64,000 nt of DNA from Victivallis sp. Marseille-Q1083 (GCF_903645315.1 NZ_CAHJXL010000001.1:1726001-1790000); one strand, 5' to 3'. Counted from the stretch's first letter, positions 46,076 to 57,583 are shown. The notes: a model not told the origin generated them from the sequence alone. A program made the numbers and translations.

Positions 46076-47257
46076 ATGTCGAGCCGTGAATTTTTTGAGA
46101 ATCTGGAACAATATTTTTTGAAGCTGATCATGGGGCGGCAACGCCGCAGCTATACGGATTATGCAATGATTGGGGTGATGTTTTTCGCCTCGCGTTTCTA
46201 CCGGATGGCGACTCAGTTCCGCATCTGGCTGTATGACAAGCGCATCGTCCGCAACCGGGCGATCGGCTGCCTGGTCGTCAGCATCGGCAACCTGAGCTGC
46301 GGCGGCACCGGCAAAACGCCGGTCGTCGAAGTATTCGCCCGGACTTTGAGCCAGAAGGGACGCCGGGTGGCGATCCTGAGCCGCGGCTACCGCAGCAAAA
46401 AACGGACCTGGCGGGAGAAAATCCGGCAGAAATTCAGTTCCGAAAAGATGGAAGTGCCGCCGAAGGTGGTTTCCGACGGGGAGAAGCTGTTGCTTGATTC
46501 GGCTTACGCCGGGGACGAACCGTATATGCTGGCCCGCAATTTGAAAGGCGTCGTCGTCCTGGTGGACAAGGACCGGGTGAAGTCGGGGCTTTACGCGATT
46601 GACGAATTCGAGACGGACACGCTGATTCTGGATGACGGTTTCCAGTATTTGCGCCTGAAGCCGCACATCAACATCGTTCTGGTCGACACCACCAGTCCGT
46701 TCGGCAACCATCATGTGCTGCCGAGGGGAACGTTGCGGGAACCGGTGAAAAATATCCGGCGCGCCGATTATATTTTTCTGACCAAGTCGAACGGCGGCAA
46801 TCAACTGCGTCATTTGAAATCGTTTCTGCGCCGGCACAATCATCGGGCGGAAATCATCGAATGCTGCCACATGCCGCAATATCTGGAACACGCTTTCCAG
46901 CCCGACGACAAACTGGAACTGGAGCATCTGAAGAATCTGAAAGTAGCGGCGATTTCGGCGATCGCCAATCCGTTGAGTTTCGAAAATTTTCTCGAGGGGT
47001 TCGGCGCCAAATTGACATTGCGGGAGCATTATGCCGACCATCACCGTTATTCCGAGACGGAAATTGAGATTTTTGCGCATCAGGCGAAGCTTTCCGGCGC
47101 CAGAATGATCGTCACGACGGAAAAGGACGCCGTCCGGATTCCGGCATCGGTAAAAACGGAGTTGCCGATCTATTTTCTGCGGATCAAAATCGATATCCTG
47201 AGTGGGCAGGAAAATTTCGATCAGTGCATTTCCCGCATTTGTTTTCTGTCGGACTGA
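46076..47257 (+). CDS. lpxK: Tetraacyldisaccharide 4'-kinase
   Basis: LpxK phosphorylates the 4' position of the lipid A disaccharide at the inner membrane. The P-loop [14 protein letters not shown] begins near residue 69. [35 protein letters not shown] and [10 protein letters not shown] are all family signatures. ATG 46076 (ACAGG upstream) gives 393 residues; the frame is open to GTG 46028. An N-terminal hydrophobic stretch ([14 protein letters not shown]) is the expected membrane anchor. A charged insert ([17 protein letters not shown]) after SRGYRS is unusual. It meets the next gene tail to tail with no gap. Confidence 0.92.
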   Translation: MSSREFFENLEQYFLKLIMGRQRRSYTDYAMIGVMFFASRFYRMATQFRIWLYDKRIVRNRAIGCLVVSIGNLSCGGTGKTPVVEVFARTLSQKGRRVAILSRGYRSKKRTWREKIRQKFSSEKMEVPPKVVSDGEKLLLDSAYAGDEPYMLARNLKGVVVLVDKDRVKSGLYAIDEFETDTLILDDGFQYLRLKPHINIVLVDTTSPFGNHHVLPRGTLREPVKNIRRADYIFLTKSNGGNQLRHLKSFLRRHNHRAEIIECCHMPQYLEHAFQPDDKLELEHLKNLKVAAISAIANPLSFENFLEGFGAKLTLREHYADHHRYSETEIEIFAHQAKLSGARMIVTTEKDAVRIPASVKTELPIYFLRIKIDILSGQENFDQCISRICFLSD

Positions 47258-47809
47258 TCAATCCTGCAGTGCTTTCGGCTTGTCGAGGATGAGCTGCAGT
47301 TTCATTGCCGTGCGCCGGTGATGTCGCAGAAAGTCGGCCGTACTGCCGCCGTACGACTCTTCCGTCATTTTGTCGTCAACCGGTGAGAAGGCTGACGATG
47401 GAGGCGAGGTCCTGAACGGCGAAGCCTGCAACTGCTCCAATTGATCCTGCAGTGCAACCGTTTGATTTTCAATGTCGTCGATGGCTTCCTGGGCGACCTC
47501 CGGCTCGATGGCGTCCCAATCCGGCTCCTCCGTCATTTCCAGCGGCCAGGCCGTCCCGGCCTCCTGTTCGTATTCGTAAGACGGTTCGTCGGTTGCCGCA
47601 TCGGTCCAATTGCCGTCGGTTTGATCGTCATTGGCGGACTGGGCTTGCCGTTCGTGCTGGCGCTCTTCCAGTCCCTTCTGGTATTCCCGGCGTTCTTTGT
47701 ATTTGCGGTGCCATTCGTAAAGTTTGTAGGCGCCGATTGCCACCACCACCAGAAAGCTGACTAGTTCTTCCATTGTATGCTGATCGGGACTCTTTGCCCC
47801 GCCTTCCAT
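47258..47809 (-). CDS. Small membrane-anchored acidic protein of the flotillin operon
   Basis: This 183-residue product (or 171 from ATG 47773) has one membrane span, EELVSFLVVVAIGAYKLYEW, then a basic helix and a long acidic, glutamine-rich tail with a short coiled coil (IDDIENQTVALQDQLEQL). No family recognised. It is the last gene of the nfeD-floA-floA group, so a membrane-domain role is inferred. The start is uncertain since neither ATG has a good ribosome site. Confidence 0.6.
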   Translation of the reverse strand: MEGGAKSPDQHTMEELVSFLVVVAIGAYKLYEWHRKYKERREYQKGLEERQHERQAQSANDDQTDGNWTDAATDEPSYEYEQEAGTAWPLEMTEEPDWDAIEPEVAQEAIDDIENQTVALQDQLEQLQASPFRTSPPSSAFSPVDDKMTEESYGGSTADFLRHHRRTAMKLQLILDKPKALQD

Positions 47810-47822
47810 TGGTTAGGATGAA

Positions 47823-48809
47823 TTATTTGGCTTTGACGCCCTTGTCGGATTCCAGGGCGATGGACTGGCGCATATCGGTGTCGGCCATGATATTTTTCAT
47901 CCGGTAGTAATCCATGATGCCCATCCGGCCTTCCAGCAGTGCTTCGGCGATCGATTGCGGAATGGCGGATTGGGCTTTGACCAGCTCCGCTTCCATTTCG
48001 CGGATTTTCGCCTTCATTTCCTGGTCGCGGGCGACGGCCATCGCCCGGCGCTCTTCCGCTTTGGCCTGGGCGATATCCTTGTCGGCGTTGGCCTGCGCCA
48101 TCTGCAGTTCGGCGCCGATGTTCTTGCCGACGTCGACATCGGCGATGTCGATCGACAGAATTTCAAAGGCGGTCCCGGAATCCAATCCCTTGGCCAGCAC
48201 CGTCTTGGAAATGATGTCCGGATTTTCCAGGACATCTTTGTGCTTGGTTGCCGACCCGATCGTCGAAACGATGCCTTCGCCGACCCGCGCCAGGACGGTC
48301 TCTTCGCCGGCACCGCCGACCAGCCGGTTGATGTTGGCCCGCACCGTGACCCGGGCGATCGCTTTCAACTGGATGCCGTCTTTGGCCATCGCCGCAACCA
48401 TCGGCGTTTCAATCACTTTCGGATTGACGCTCATCTTGACCGCCTCAAGCACATCGCGGCCGGCCAGGTCGATGGCGGTCGCCCGCTGCAGCGACAGTTC
48501 GATGTTGGCCTTGTCGGCGGCGATCAACGCCAGGACGACGCGAAAGACGTTGCCGCCGGCCAGGTAATGCGCTTCCAGCGCGTTGGAATCGACGGTGATG
48601 CCGGCTTTCTTCGATTGAATCAGGGCCGACAGGATCACTTGCGGCGGCACCCGCCGCATCCGCATGCCGACCAGCGAGCCGACGCTGACCCGCACTCCGG
48701 ACAGCAGGGCCGCCACCCACAGCGGAATCGGGATGATGACCACCAGAAGAAGCACGATAAAAATGCCGACGATGACCAGGCCGATCAACAGTGCCAGAGA
48801 GAAATCCAT
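47823..48809 (-). CDS. floA: Flotillin-like SPFH protein FloA (copy 1)
   Basis: The 328-residue product has an N-terminal membrane hairpin ([27 protein letters not shown]). The SPFH domain follows ([99 protein letters not shown]). An alanine- and glutamate-rich coiled coil closes it. It organises membrane microdomains. About 28 bases follow the stop of the paralogue. Confidence 0.92.
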   Translation of the reverse strand: MDFSLALLIGLVIVGIFIVLLLVVIIPIPLWVAALLSGVRVSVGSLVGMRMRRVPPQVILSALIQSKKAGITVDSNALEAHYLAGGNVFRVVLALIAADKANIELSLQRATAIDLAGRDVLEAVKMSVNPKVIETPMVAAMAKDGIQLKAIARVTVRANINRLVGGAGEETVLARVGEGIVSTIGSATKHKDVLENPDIISKTVLAKGLDSGTAFEILSIDIADVDVGKNIGAELQMAQANADKDIAQAKAEERRAMAVARDQEMKAKIREMEAELVKAQSAIPQSIAEALLEGRMGIMDYYRMKNIMADTDMRQSIALESDKGVKAK

Positions 48810-48837
48810 GGTTTGTTTCCTTATCGATAAAAATTCA

Positions 48838-49737
48838 TTATTTGCTTTCCAGAATGAACTGGCCGTCCCGGAAGGCCTTGGCGATCGCCAGTGGCACCTG
48901 CGCCTCCGTTTCGATCAATTTGGCCCGCATTTCGCTGATCTGGGCGGTCATCTCCTGCTCGTGGGCGACGGCCATCGCCCGGCGCTCTTCCGCTTTGGCC
49001 TGGGCGATGTTCTTGTCGGCGTTGGCCTGGTCGGTCTGCAGTTGGGCGCCGATGTTCTTGCCGATGTTGACGTCGGCGATATCGATCGACAGAATTTCGA
49101 AGGCGGTGCCGGCGTCCAGGCCTTTGGCCAGCACCGTCTTGGAGATGGTGTCCGGATTTTCCAGCACTTTCTTGTGGCTGTCGGAGGAGCCGATCGTCGT
49201 GACGATGCCCTCGCCGACCCGGGCCAGAATAGTCTGTTCGCCGGCGCCGCCGATCAACCGGTCGATGTTGGCCCGCACCGTGACCCGGGCGATCGCCTTG
49301 ACCTGAATGCCATCCTTGGCCATCGCCGCCACTTCCGGCGTTTCGATCACTTTCGGGTTGACGCTCATCTTGACCGCTTCGAGCACGTCGCGGCCGGCCA
49401 GGTCGATGGCGGTCGCCCGCTGGACGGACAATTCGATGCTCGCCTTGTCCGCCGCGACCAGGGCCTGCACCACCCGGTCGACGTTGCCGCCGGCCAGATA
49501 ATGCGCTTCGAGCACGTCGGACGGCACCAGGATGCCGGCTTTGTGGGCCTGGATCATTGCGTCGACGATGATCTGCGGCGGCCCCTGCCGCAGCCGCATG
49601 CCGATCAGGGCGCCGATGCTGACCGGCACCTGGGCGAAAACGGCCGCCAGCCAGTGCCGGAACGGGATGAAAAAGAAGATGACGTACAACCCGAACAACA
49701 TCAGGATGATGGCCAGAATGATCGGAACCCACTGCAT
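48838..49737 (-). CDS. floA: Flotillin-like SPFH protein FloA (copy 2)
   Basis: The 299-residue paralogue of the next gene downstream has the same hairpin anchor and SPFH blocks, with most residues identical between residues ~50 and 270. Its C-terminus is shorter, lacking the final ~30 residues. TAGGAGAAG precedes ATG 49737. Bacteria usually carry one floA behind nfeD; two adjacent copies suggest hetero-oligomers. Translated 13 bases after the nfeD stop. Confidence 0.9.
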   Translation of the reverse strand: MQWVPIILAIILMLFGLYVIFFFIPFRHWLAAVFAQVPVSIGALIGMRLRQGPPQIIVDAMIQAHKAGILVPSDVLEAHYLAGGNVDRVVQALVAADKASIELSVQRATAIDLAGRDVLEAVKMSVNPKVIETPEVAAMAKDGIQVKAIARVTVRANIDRLIGGAGEQTILARVGEGIVTTIGSSDSHKKVLENPDTISKTVLAKGLDAGTAFEILSIDIADVNIGKNIGAQLQTDQANADKNIAQAKAEERRAMAVAHEQEMTAQISEMRAKLIETEAQVPLAIAKAFRDGQFILESK

Positions 49738-49750
49738 TTTTTTTCTTCTC

Positions 49751-51283
49751 CTATTTGATGCGTTTGACCACTAATTGAAAGCCGTTGCATTTAATGACCA
49801 CGACGTTGGAACCGGCTTCGATCAGCTCTCCGTCGCTGACCGCGTCGTAACGTTTGTCGCCGATGACGATGACGCCGGCCGGCCGCAACTGGGCCGCCAC
49901 CTGGCCGACTTTGCCGATCAGGGTGTTGTCCGCCTCGACTGAGACATAGCCGTCGGAACTGTTCTCGTTGGTTTTCAAGGTCAATGGATTGAGCAGGCGG
50001 CTCTTGGGCAGGACGTAGACGATCAGGGCGATGATGATGCCCAGCGCCACCAGCAATGAAACCGCCACCACCTGGCTGCCGAACAGCAGCTGTTCCCAGC
50101 CGAAGGCCAGGCAGAAGGAGATGATCATACAGCCGCCGCCGAGAATGCCGACGATGCCGAATCCCGGAATGACGAAAATTTCCAGCAGCAGCAACAGCAA
50201 ACCGACGAAGAAGATGACGATCGGCCCCCAGTCGGAGGCCCCGCTGGCCACGTGTCCCAGGAAGAACAGCGTCAGCGCCGTCAGGCCGAGGATACCGGGG
50301 ACGCCGAATCCCGGCGTCTTGATCTCAATGAAAATGCCGACGATGCCGAGCACCAGCAACGCGCCGGCCAGCACCGGATGGGACAGGAACTGGACGACTT
50401 GCTCCCAGGCGGTCCGGCGGATTTCCTGCACCTGCGCATCGCCGAGATTCAGCTGGGTCAGCAAATCGCTGCGGTTTTTGGCCAGATAATCGACCACTCC
50501 GAGTTTGGCCGCTTCCCGGCCTCCCAGCGTCAGCGGCGAAACTTCCGTATGGGCGATGCCGTCGGCCTCTTCGGTCAACTGCACATAGGGATCGGCCATC
50601 GCCCGGACGATTTTAACCGGCCGGCCGTTTTTTTCCGCCAGCACCTGCAGCGCCTTGAAGAAGACGGTCAGAAATTTCTGATCCGTCAAAGACCGGTCGG
50701 TATGACGGTTCGGTGCCGCTTCCGGCCGGTCGATTTGTTCGCTTAACTCCTTGGCTTCTTCGACGATGGATTCAGCCGTCGTTTTCTCGTCATTTGCCGT
50801 TTCCGACGTTTTTTCCGCCGGCGGCGCGGTAATCGGCCGCACGCCTTCGATGGTGATCTCCAATGGCATGGCATCGCCGATCAAGCCATCCGGATTGATC
50901 GCGATCCGGTCGGCCGCCAAGGCGACGACCATCCCGGCGGAAATCCCCTGCGGGTTGACATAAGCGATGACCGGCACTTTGGATTTCAACAAAATGGAGA
51001 CATATTTCAAAGCGACGTCGATCCGGCCGCCCGGCGTGTTGAGTTCGAAAATCACCGCCTTGACCTGTTCTTCGGCCGCCCGGTCCAGGGTTTTTTTCAG
51101 AAAGCGCATTTCACTTTCGCTGATCTCTTCGAATTCGAGAAATTGCGGCAGGTAATAAACGACGTTCTGCGCGTCGGCAACGTATTCCGGCGGCGGTTTG
51201 GCGGCAGTGTTGAACAACCAGGCCGCCAGGGCCAGGCACAGCAGCGGAATTACCGGCGCCAGACGTTTCAATCGCAAAATCAT
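49751..51283 (-). CDS. nfeD: NfeD-type membrane serine protease (ClpP-like domain plus NfeD OB domain)
   Basis: ATG 51283 (AAAGGAT upstream) gives 510 residues with an N-terminal anchor ([17 protein letters not shown]). The ClpP-like protease domain reads [17 protein letters not shown] and [20 protein letters not shown], with the SAG serine as presumed nucleophile. An acidic linker of ~50 residues and a second protease lobe ([14 protein letters not shown]) follow. Four or more membrane spans come next, and the C-terminal OB fold ([27 protein letters not shown]) closes the protein. NfeD proteins work with flotillins, which follow here in the same operon. Confidence 0.9.
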   Translation of the reverse strand: MILRLKRLAPVIPLLCLALAAWLFNTAAKPPPEYVADAQNVVYYLPQFLEFEEISESEMRFLKKTLDRAAEEQVKAVIFELNTPGGRIDVALKYVSILLKSKVPVIAYVNPQGISAGMVVALAADRIAINPDGLIGDAMPLEITIEGVRPITAPPAEKTSETANDEKTTAESIVEEAKELSEQIDRPEAAPNRHTDRSLTDQKFLTVFFKALQVLAEKNGRPVKIVRAMADPYVQLTEEADGIAHTEVSPLTLGGREAAKLGVVDYLAKNRSDLLTQLNLGDAQVQEIRRTAWEQVVQFLSHPVLAGALLVLGIVGIFIEIKTPGFGVPGILGLTALTLFFLGHVASGASDWGPIVIFFVGLLLLLLEIFVIPGFGIVGILGGGCMIISFCLAFGWEQLLFGSQVVAVSLLVALGIIIALIVYVLPKSRLLNPLTLKTNENSSDGYVSVEADNTLIGKVGQVAAQLRPAGVIVIGDKRYDAVSDGELIEAGSNVVVIKCNGFQLVVKRIK

Positions 51284-51516
51284 CGGTTCGATCCTTTCCC
51301 CGCTTCGCCCCCGTAAACTTTTTTTTGCGGGTGGCGCTTTCCTTTTTCTAAAAGATAAGACATTAATTGGAAAAATGCAACAATTCAATTCGCCGAAAGG
51401 GGTTTTATCCATTATATTTTCATCTCCGGATGATGCCGGAAGGCGGACCGGTGCGACGGCAGTGGATTGCCGGGCGGAAGATTTGGACGGCAAAGCGTAA
51501 GGATTGAATTGACGAT

Positions 51517-53748
51517 ATGAGCAGGATTGCCCGGGTGATCGTGGATTTGTCGCTGGACAAGGCGTTCGATTATCTGATTCCGCCGCCATTGGCGGCCCGG
51601 ATCGTCATCGGGGTCCGGGTCCGGGTGCCGTTCGGCAACTCGTTCCGGCTCGGCTATGTTCTCGCTTTGTCCGATCACTCCGACTTCGAAGAGCAATTGA
51701 AGACGATCGAATCGCTGGGTGACGGCCGGACCCAGTTGCCGGAAGCGCTGATCAAACTCGGCAGCTGGATGGCCGAATATTACTGCTGCACTCAGGAGCA
51801 GGCGATTCGGTCGCTGCTGCCCGGCGCCGTCCGCCTTGGACGGATCAAACCGAAAACCTTGACGGTTTACCGGGTGGCCGAGCCGGAAAAAGCCCGTCAA
51901 TACATCGAAGCCAATGCCGGCCGGGAGAAGGCGCAGGGACGGGTCAATCTGTTGAAGGTACTGCTCGAGCAGCCTGGGCTGGCGGCCGATGTCCTGCTCA
52001 ATCTGGCGGAAACGACCGTTTCTCCGCTGCAGGGGCTGGTGAAAAATGGATTGGTTGCCAAATCGGAACAACTGCTGCGGCGCAATCCGTTCAGCGATTC
52101 GACGGTGCTGCCGAGCGCGCCGTTGCCGGCCAATGCCGAACAGCAGGCGGCGCTGGAACGGGTGCGGGCCATGCTGGAGGGACGCGAAAAACGGCATGTC
52201 ATGCTGCTGCACGGCGTCACCAACAGCGGCAAAACCGAAGTCTATCTGCAGAGCATTGCGATGGCGTTGGAATTGAACAGGTCCGCCATCGTGCTGGTAC
52301 CGGAAATTTCCCTGACGCCGCAGACGGTCCGCCGCTTCCGGGCCCGTTTCGGTGATAAAATCAGCGTGCTGCACAGCCGGTTGTCGGACGGGGAACGGTT
52401 CGACGAATGGAACCGGATCAATGACGGGATCGTGCAGATTGTCGTCGGGGCGCGTTCGGCGCTGTTTGCGCCGTTCCGTAATCTCGGTTTGATCATCGTC
52501 GACGAAGAACACGAGGCCAGCTACAAACAGTCTGAGGCGCCGCGCTATCATGCCCGTGATGTCGCGGTGATGCGCGGATTGCTGGAGCAGGCGGCGGTGA
52601 TTCTCGGTTCGGCGACGCCGTCGTTCGAATCGTACCGCAACGCGCTGGAAAAACGGTATGTGCTGGTCGAAATGCTTCACCGGGTCGATGACAAACTGCT
52701 GCCGTCGGTCAAGGTGGTCGACCTGCGGCTCGGTGCGCCGGAACCGGGCGAGAAAAAATCCGGATTGTTCACCAAAATATTGATCCAGGCCATTCAGGAA
52801 CGCCTGCAACTGGGCGAACAGACGATTCTCTTTCTGAACCGCCGCGGCTTCGCCCGGCAGATGCTCTGCGAAAGCTGCGGCTATGTCGCCGGCTGTCCAT
52901 CCTGTTCGGTGCCCTATACCTACCACCGCAAAGAAGAGATGCTCTCCTGTCACCTCTGCGGTTCGATGATCGAAGCGCCGGAATGCTGTCCATCCTGCGG
53001 GGCGGCCGAAATCCGCTATTCGGGCAGCGGCACCGAGAAGATCGAAAGCCTGGCCGCGGCGATTTTCCGGGGCGCCAAGGTGGTCAGGATGGATTCCGAT
53101 TCGATTCGGGCCGGCAATTCGCACGAGGCGATCCTCGATCGTTTCCGCAAGGGCGAGATCGATATTTTGATCGGTACTCAGATGATCGCCAAAGGGCTGC
53201 ATTTCCCGAACGTCACGCTGGTCGGCATCATCAACGCCGATCAGGGGCTTTATCTGCCGGATTTCCGTGCTTGCGAGCGGACCTTTCAACTGTTGACCCA
53301 GGTGGCCGGCCGGGCCGGTCGCGGTGATGTGCGCGGCGAAGTGATCATCCAGACGTTCAGTCCGGCCAACGATACGATCCGTTTTGCGGTCAGTCAGGAT
53401 TTCAAGGCGTTTTATCAGTACGACATGACGGTGCGGGAAGCGCTGCATTATCCGCCGGACGGTCATTTGATGGTGTTGAATTTCCGCAGCCTGGATGCAG
53501 AGGCCGGAATGCAGTATGCGGCGAGGTGCATGGAGTTGCTCCGGCCGTTCTGTCATGATGAAATCATCGTCTCGGAGCCGGCGCCGGCGCCGATCGAAAA
53601 GATCAAAACCAAATACCGCTTTCAAATCATTTTCCGCGGCCGGAAATTGAAGCAATTGCGGCAGGCGCTGCGCGAATTGACTTTGCGCCGGCGGCATCCG
53701 GACGGGATCGAACTTTACCTCGACATCGATGCGCAGAGTCTGTTGTAA
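51517..53748 (+). CDS. priA: Primosomal replication protein N' (PriA helicase)
   Basis: The 743-residue product is of full length. The 3'-binding domain is at the N-terminus (VDLSLDKAFDYLIP, GVRVRVPFG). Walker A GVTNSGKT lies near residue 233 and the DEEH box at 329-332. The helicase motif VAVMRG...ILGSATPSFES follows, then the zinc-binding cysteines (C-x2-C repeats from residue ~451 to 495, CESCG, CPSC, CHLCG, CPSCG). The C-terminal helicase part reads GTQMIAKGLHFPNVTLVGI and QVAGRAGRG. It restarts stalled replication forks. Divergent from nfeD, with a 233-base intergenic region. Confidence 0.97.
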   Translation: MSRIARVIVDLSLDKAFDYLIPPPLAARIVIGVRVRVPFGNSFRLGYVLALSDHSDFEEQLKTIESLGDGRTQLPEALIKLGSWMAEYYCCTQEQAIRSLLPGAVRLGRIKPKTLTVYRVAEPEKARQYIEANAGREKAQGRVNLLKVLLEQPGLAADVLLNLAETTVSPLQGLVKNGLVAKSEQLLRRNPFSDSTVLPSAPLPANAEQQAALERVRAMLEGREKRHVMLLHGVTNSGKTEVYLQSIAMALELNRSAIVLVPEISLTPQTVRRFRARFGDKISVLHSRLSDGERFDEWNRINDGIVQIVVGARSALFAPFRNLGLIIVDEEHEASYKQSEAPRYHARDVAVMRGLLEQAAVILGSATPSFESYRNALEKRYVLVEMLHRVDDKLLPSVKVVDLRLGAPEPGEKKSGLFTKILIQAIQERLQLGEQTILFLNRRGFARQMLCESCGYVAGCPSCSVPYTYHRKEEMLSCHLCGSMIEAPECCPSCGAAEIRYSGSGTEKIESLAAAIFRGAKVVRMDSDSIRAGNSHEAILDRFRKGEIDILIGTQMIAKGLHFPNVTLVGIINADQGLYLPDFRACERTFQLLTQVAGRAGRGDVRGEVIIQTFSPANDTIRFAVSQDFKAFYQYDMTVREALHYPPDGHLMVLNFRSLDAEAGMQYAARCMELLRPFCHDEIIVSEPAPAPIEKIKTKYRFQIIFRGRKLKQLRQALRELTLRRRHPDGIELYLDIDAQSLL

Positions 53749-53760
53749 AACATCCGGCGG

Positions 53761-55164
53761 TCAACCGGCGGTTTCCGTCGGCGGCAGTGTGTTTTTGACG
53801 AATTGGCGATCGGCCGCTTCGGTATCGAACAAAATCTGCAGTTGCAGATTCTGTTCGGAAAAAGCATTCACTTCCCGCAGCCGTTCCAGGATGCGTTCGA
53901 TGGTGCGGTATTCAGCCATCGGCGGAATCGGTTCCGGTCCGCTGCTCAGGTTGTCCAGGCGGTCCAGCACCTCGGCAATCGTCAATTTTTCCAGCGGCAT
54001 TGCCGGCAGGAAGCCGAATTTGCCGATCCCCTGTTCGTCGACCGCCCGGCAGAGAATTTTTGCCAGGGTCAATTGATACAGCAGATCCTCCGTCAACCGG
54101 AACGGAATTTCACAGCGCCGCGCCAGTTCTTCGCTGGTCGGCGGCGTGGCGCCTTCCTTGAAATCTTTGACGACCAGCGTGGCGAGCAGCAGGCTGACCG
54201 CCCGCCGCAGCCGGATGCTCGGCCTGGAGGCGCCGGGCTCGAATTCAATGTTGTCGACATTTTGCAGCACGAAGGCCAATTCGGTGCCGAAAAGGACGAT
54301 CACCCAACTGTACTGCATCCACAGCAGGAACAGCGGCAGCGCCGACAAACTGCCGTAGATGGCGTTGTAACTGGACAATTTGACCTGAATGCCGATATAC
54401 AGCATCTGCCAGAGCTGGTAAACCGTCCCGCTGATGATGCCGGAGAGCAGAGCCGCCTTGAATTGCACCCGGGTGTTCGGCATGAACCGGTAGATCAGCG
54501 TGAAAATGAGCCAGCTCATCACAAACGGCAGCAGCCGGATCGAAAAGGCGCTCATCGGCTGGGCCAGCGCCTCCAGCCAGGCGCCTTCGGCGGTGAAGCG
54601 CCGGAAAAGTGTGTTGACGCCGGCGGTGCTGATCAGGAAGATCGGACAGACCAGCAGCAAAGAGGTGTAGTCGGTGAATTTCCGAAACCAGCTCCGGTTG
54701 ATTTTGACGCTCCAGATGTGGTTGAAGGAGCTCTCGATATTGCCGATCATTTTCAGAATTGTGAACAGCAGTACGACGACGCCGATGCCGGCGATCAATC
54801 CGCCGCGGGTGTGTTCCAGCGTCCGTTCGGCGAAATTGTAGATGTGCTGAATCACCACTTGCTGGTCGGAAAATTTCTCCATCAGCGTGGTGTAGAGTTT
54901 CGTCTCCAGCCCGAACCCCTTGGCGATGCCGAACAGCAGCGCGGCCAGCGGCACCACCGCGAAGATGGAATAAAAGGTCAGCGCCGACGCCCGCAGATAG
55001 CAACTGTCCGCTTTCAAATTGGAGAACAGCAGCATCGCCACTTTCAATGCCCGGAACAACAGGCGCTTGGTTCGGGGCAGCGGCTGAAAATTCATGAACC
55101 AGATGTCGCTGAACAGAAAATTGCGGGCCCGGGTCGCCCGTTCTTTCCACGGTTTGAGATCCAT
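53761..55164 (-). CDS. YihY/BrkB-family inner-membrane protein
   Basis: The 467-residue product starts at ATG 55164 with AAGGAGC upstream. The BrkB region spans residues ~35-300 with six membrane segments (LTFYSIFAVVPLAALLFGIA, IGVVVLLFTILKMIGNIESSFNHIW, LFLLWMQYSWVIVLFGTELAF). The remaining 160 residues are soluble, with a winged-helix-like start (PPTSEELARRCEIPFRLTEDLLYQLTLAKIL). Long mis-called RNase BN, this family has no settled function. Convergent with priA. Confidence 0.88.
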   Translation of the reverse strand: MDLKPWKERATRARNFLFSDIWFMNFQPLPRTKRLLFRALKVAMLLFSNLKADSCYLRASALTFYSIFAVVPLAALLFGIAKGFGLETKLYTTLMEKFSDQQVVIQHIYNFAERTLEHTRGGLIAGIGVVVLLFTILKMIGNIESSFNHIWSVKINRSWFRKFTDYTSLLLVCPIFLISTAGVNTLFRRFTAEGAWLEALAQPMSAFSIRLLPFVMSWLIFTLIYRFMPNTRVQFKAALLSGIISGTVYQLWQMLYIGIQVKLSSYNAIYGSLSALPLFLLWMQYSWVIVLFGTELAFVLQNVDNIEFEPGASRPSIRLRRAVSLLLATLVVKDFKEGATPPTSEELARRCEIPFRLTEDLLYQLTLAKILCRAVDEQGIGKFGFLPAMPLEKLTIAEVLDRLDNLSSGPEPIPPMAEYRTIERILERLREVNAFSEQNLQLQILFDTEAADRQFVKNTLPPTETAG

Positions 55165-55504
55165 ATTTCAATTGCTCCTTAAAAAATGCTTCTGGAAATC
55201 GACTTTCGGGATGCTTGCAGTAATGTAACTCCTCGAAGCGGCTTTGCCCAATCGTGATTGCCGAAAAAAATGATGCCGGCGCCGGACAGTGGGCCGGCTG
55301 GAAGTGCAAAGACCGTTTCGGCGGCGGTTCAACGGGAATTTGACGGATGAAATTTCGGCCGGCGGCGACAGACGGCAAAGTGACGGACTGCTGAAACAGA
55401 GGCTTTTGCCGGAGGAAAATGAGAAATCCCTGTTGCGCTGGGAATGGATGACGTTTATATTATCGGGAAATAAGGAAAATACCCTTTCCGGGGAGGTGGA
55501 TGTG

Positions 55505-55906
55505 ATGAAAATTACCGATGATATTCTGAAGGCGCTGCAGAAATCGATCAATTCTTTCGGGTCGATGAGTGAATTTTCGCGCCGTACCAATGTCCGTATT
55601 GAGACGTTGAGCCGTTTTTTATCCCGCAAAACCCTGTCGATCCGTCAGGAGACCTGGGATAAACTTTATCCGTTGTTGCAACCCCATCTGAACACGCCAC
55701 GGGAGATTACGAACGAAATGAAAGCCGAACCTCCGCAGTACATGCCGCCTGACCGCCCGCGCATGAGTCACGACCTGGCGTCGCTGAACAGCGATGAAAA
55801 GATTCTGCTTGATGCTTTTGCCGCCTTGCCGAAAGAACTGCAGAACCGCAAATTGTTGGAAATCGTCGAATTGGCCAAACAGCAGCTGCAGTCGGAAAAG
55901 AATTGA
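55505..55906 (+). CDS. Small helix-turn-helix protein
   Basis: ATG 55505 follows GGGGAGG by 8 bases. Among the 133 residues the first ~55 look like a compact HTH (SMSEFSRRTNVRIETLSRFLSRKTLSI, WDKLYPLL) of the XRE kind. The C-terminal third is helical (SLNSDEKILLDAFAALPKELQNRKLLEIVELAKQQ). It heads an operon with ompH and lpxD and could regulate envelope genes; this is inference. Confidence 0.7.
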   Translation: MKITDDILKALQKSINSFGSMSEFSRRTNVRIETLSRFLSRKTLSIRQETWDKLYPLLQPHLNTPREITNEMKAEPPQYMPPDRPRMSHDLASLNSDEKILLDAFAALPKELQNRKLLEIVELAKQQLQSEKN

Positions 55907-55922
55907 CCGGAGGATGTTTGTC

Positions 55923-56525
55923 ATGAAAAAATTGCTGTTTCTGCTGGGGCTGGTGTTGGCTGTCGGTTTGTCGGCGGCGGAGCAGAAGATTGCCGTCATC
56001 GACATGGAGAAGGTGTTCCGCGGTTTTTACAAAACCAAAATCGCCGAAACTTACCTGCAGCAGCAGCAGGATGTCTATATCGGTTATTTGAACCGGCTGA
56101 AAGAGTCTTACACGAAGATCGAAAATGAATATGTGCTGTTGCGCGACGCCTCCCAGAATCTCGCCCTCAGTCCGACCGAACGGGAAAGCAAGCGGCTGGA
56201 GGCGCAGAAGAAATATCAGGACATGCAGGCCAAACGCGCCGAGATCGAACAGTATGCGATGTCCAGCCAGAAGCAGTTCAGCGAGCTTGAACGCAAAAAA
56301 AATGACGAAATCGTTACGGAGATCAAAACCGAGGTGACCAAACGGGCGGCGGTATCCGGTTACACCTTTGTTCTGGATTGCTCCGGCAAGAACAGCAACG
56401 CTGTGACGGCGGTGGTTTACTTCGATCCGGCCACCGATATTACCGACGCGGTTCTGGAAGCGCTCAATCGCGGCAACCAGCCCCGGGAAGCGAAAGACGA
56501 CAATACAGCAACGGAACAAAAATAA
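55923..56525 (+). CDS. OmpH/Skp-family periplasmic chaperone
   Basis: ATG 55923 lies 8 bases after GGAGGA. The 200-residue product has a signal peptide ([19 protein letters not shown]). It then shows [18 protein letters not shown], the family's opening strand, a long charged coiled coil (residues ~45-130) and a closing strand YTFVLDCSG. It would hold unfolded outer-membrane proteins. It directly precedes lpxD, as in many Gram-negative genomes, which supports the assignment. Confidence 0.88.
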   Translation: MKKLLFLLGLVLAVGLSAAEQKIAVIDMEKVFRGFYKTKIAETYLQQQQDVYIGYLNRLKESYTKIENEYVLLRDASQNLALSPTERESKRLEAQKKYQDMQAKRAEIEQYAMSSQKQFSELERKKNDEIVTEIKTEVTKRAAVSGYTFVLDCSGKNSNAVTAVVYFDPATDITDAVLEALNRGNQPREAKDDNTATEQK

Positions 56526-56542
56526 AACCCGATGGAGCAGTC

Positions 56543-57583
56543 ATGAAACAAATTTCCGCGCAAAAGATCGCCGAACTGGTCAATGGAAAAATCGTAGGCA
56601 ACCCGAGCCGCATCGTCATCGGGGTCTCTTCGCTGAAAGACGCCACCGTCGACCAGGTGTCGTTTGTCGGCAACAAAAAGTATCAACATCAACTGGATAC
56701 CTCCAGGGCCGGCATCGTTCTGGTCTGCCCCGATCTGGCCGATGAACCGTTGAATGACCGTACCTTCATCGTTTGCGACAACGTCGATTACGCCTTCTCC
56801 AAAGTGATCATGGTGTTTGCGCCGGAGCCGGTCAAATATGCCCCCGGCGTTCATCCGAGTGCCGTCGTCGATCCGACGGTGAAAATCGGCGCCGGCGTTC
56901 ATATCGGCGCCAATGCGGTCGTCGAGGCCGAAGCGGTGATCGGAGACAATACGGTGATCGGCGCCGGTTGTTATATCGGTCCGAATGTGACCATCGGCTG
57001 CAATTGCCTGATCTATCCGAATGTGACGATCATGGCCCGCTGCCATATCGGCAACAAGAATATTTTTCATCCCGGCGTCGTCATCGGAGCCGACGGCTTC
57101 GGTTTCGTGCCCGGTCCGAACGGGTTGGTCAAAGTGCCGCAGACCGGTATCGTGCAGATTGATGACGATGTCGAAATCGGTGCCAATACCACGGTCGACC
57201 GGGCCCGGTTCGGCAAGACCTGGATCAAGAGCAATGTCAAAATTGACAATCAGGTCATGGTGGCCCACAACGTGATCATCGGCGAGAGTTCCATTCTGGT
57301 CGCCCAGTGCGGCATTGCCGGCAGCGCCGAGCTGGGCCGCGGCGTTATTCTGGCGGCCAAATCCGGCGTCAACGGCCATATCACCCTTGGTGACGGCGTT
57401 CAGGTCGCCGGCACCTCCGGCGTCGTCAAAAGTTTGCCGGCCGGGGCGATTGCGGTGGGAACGCCGGCGGAAACGCAACGTGAATTCATGGCCCGGATGG
57501 CGCTGCCGCGCAAAGTCGAGAAATTGACTGCCAGGCTCGAAGAGTTGAAGGCGCAGCTGGCCGAACTCCAAGCGGAAAAATGA
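56543..57583 (+). CDS. lpxD: UDP-3-O-acylglucosamine N-acyltransferase
   Basis: The 346-residue product has the N-terminal uridine-binding domain, then a left-handed beta helix of hexapeptide repeats ([22 protein letters not shown]). Family signatures are [38 protein letters not shown] with the catalytic histidine, and [24 protein letters not shown]-terminal helix closes it. Adds the second acyl chain in lipid A synthesis. TGGAG precedes ATG 56543; its stop overlaps the next start (ATGA). Confidence 0.95.
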   Translation: MKQISAQKIAELVNGKIVGNPSRIVIGVSSLKDATVDQVSFVGNKKYQHQLDTSRAGIVLVCPDLADEPLNDRTFIVCDNVDYAFSKVIMVFAPEPVKYAPGVHPSAVVDPTVKIGAGVHIGANAVVEAEAVIGDNTVIGAGCYIGPNVTIGCNCLIYPNVTIMARCHIGNKNIFHPGVVIGADGFGFVPGPNGLVKVPQTGIVQIDDDVEIGANTTVDRARFGKTWIKSNVKIDNQVMVAHNVIIGESSILVAQCGIAGSAELGRGVILAAKSGVNGHITLGDGVQVAGTSGVVKSLPAGAIAVGTPAETQREFMARMALPRKVEKLTARLEELKAQLAELQAEK

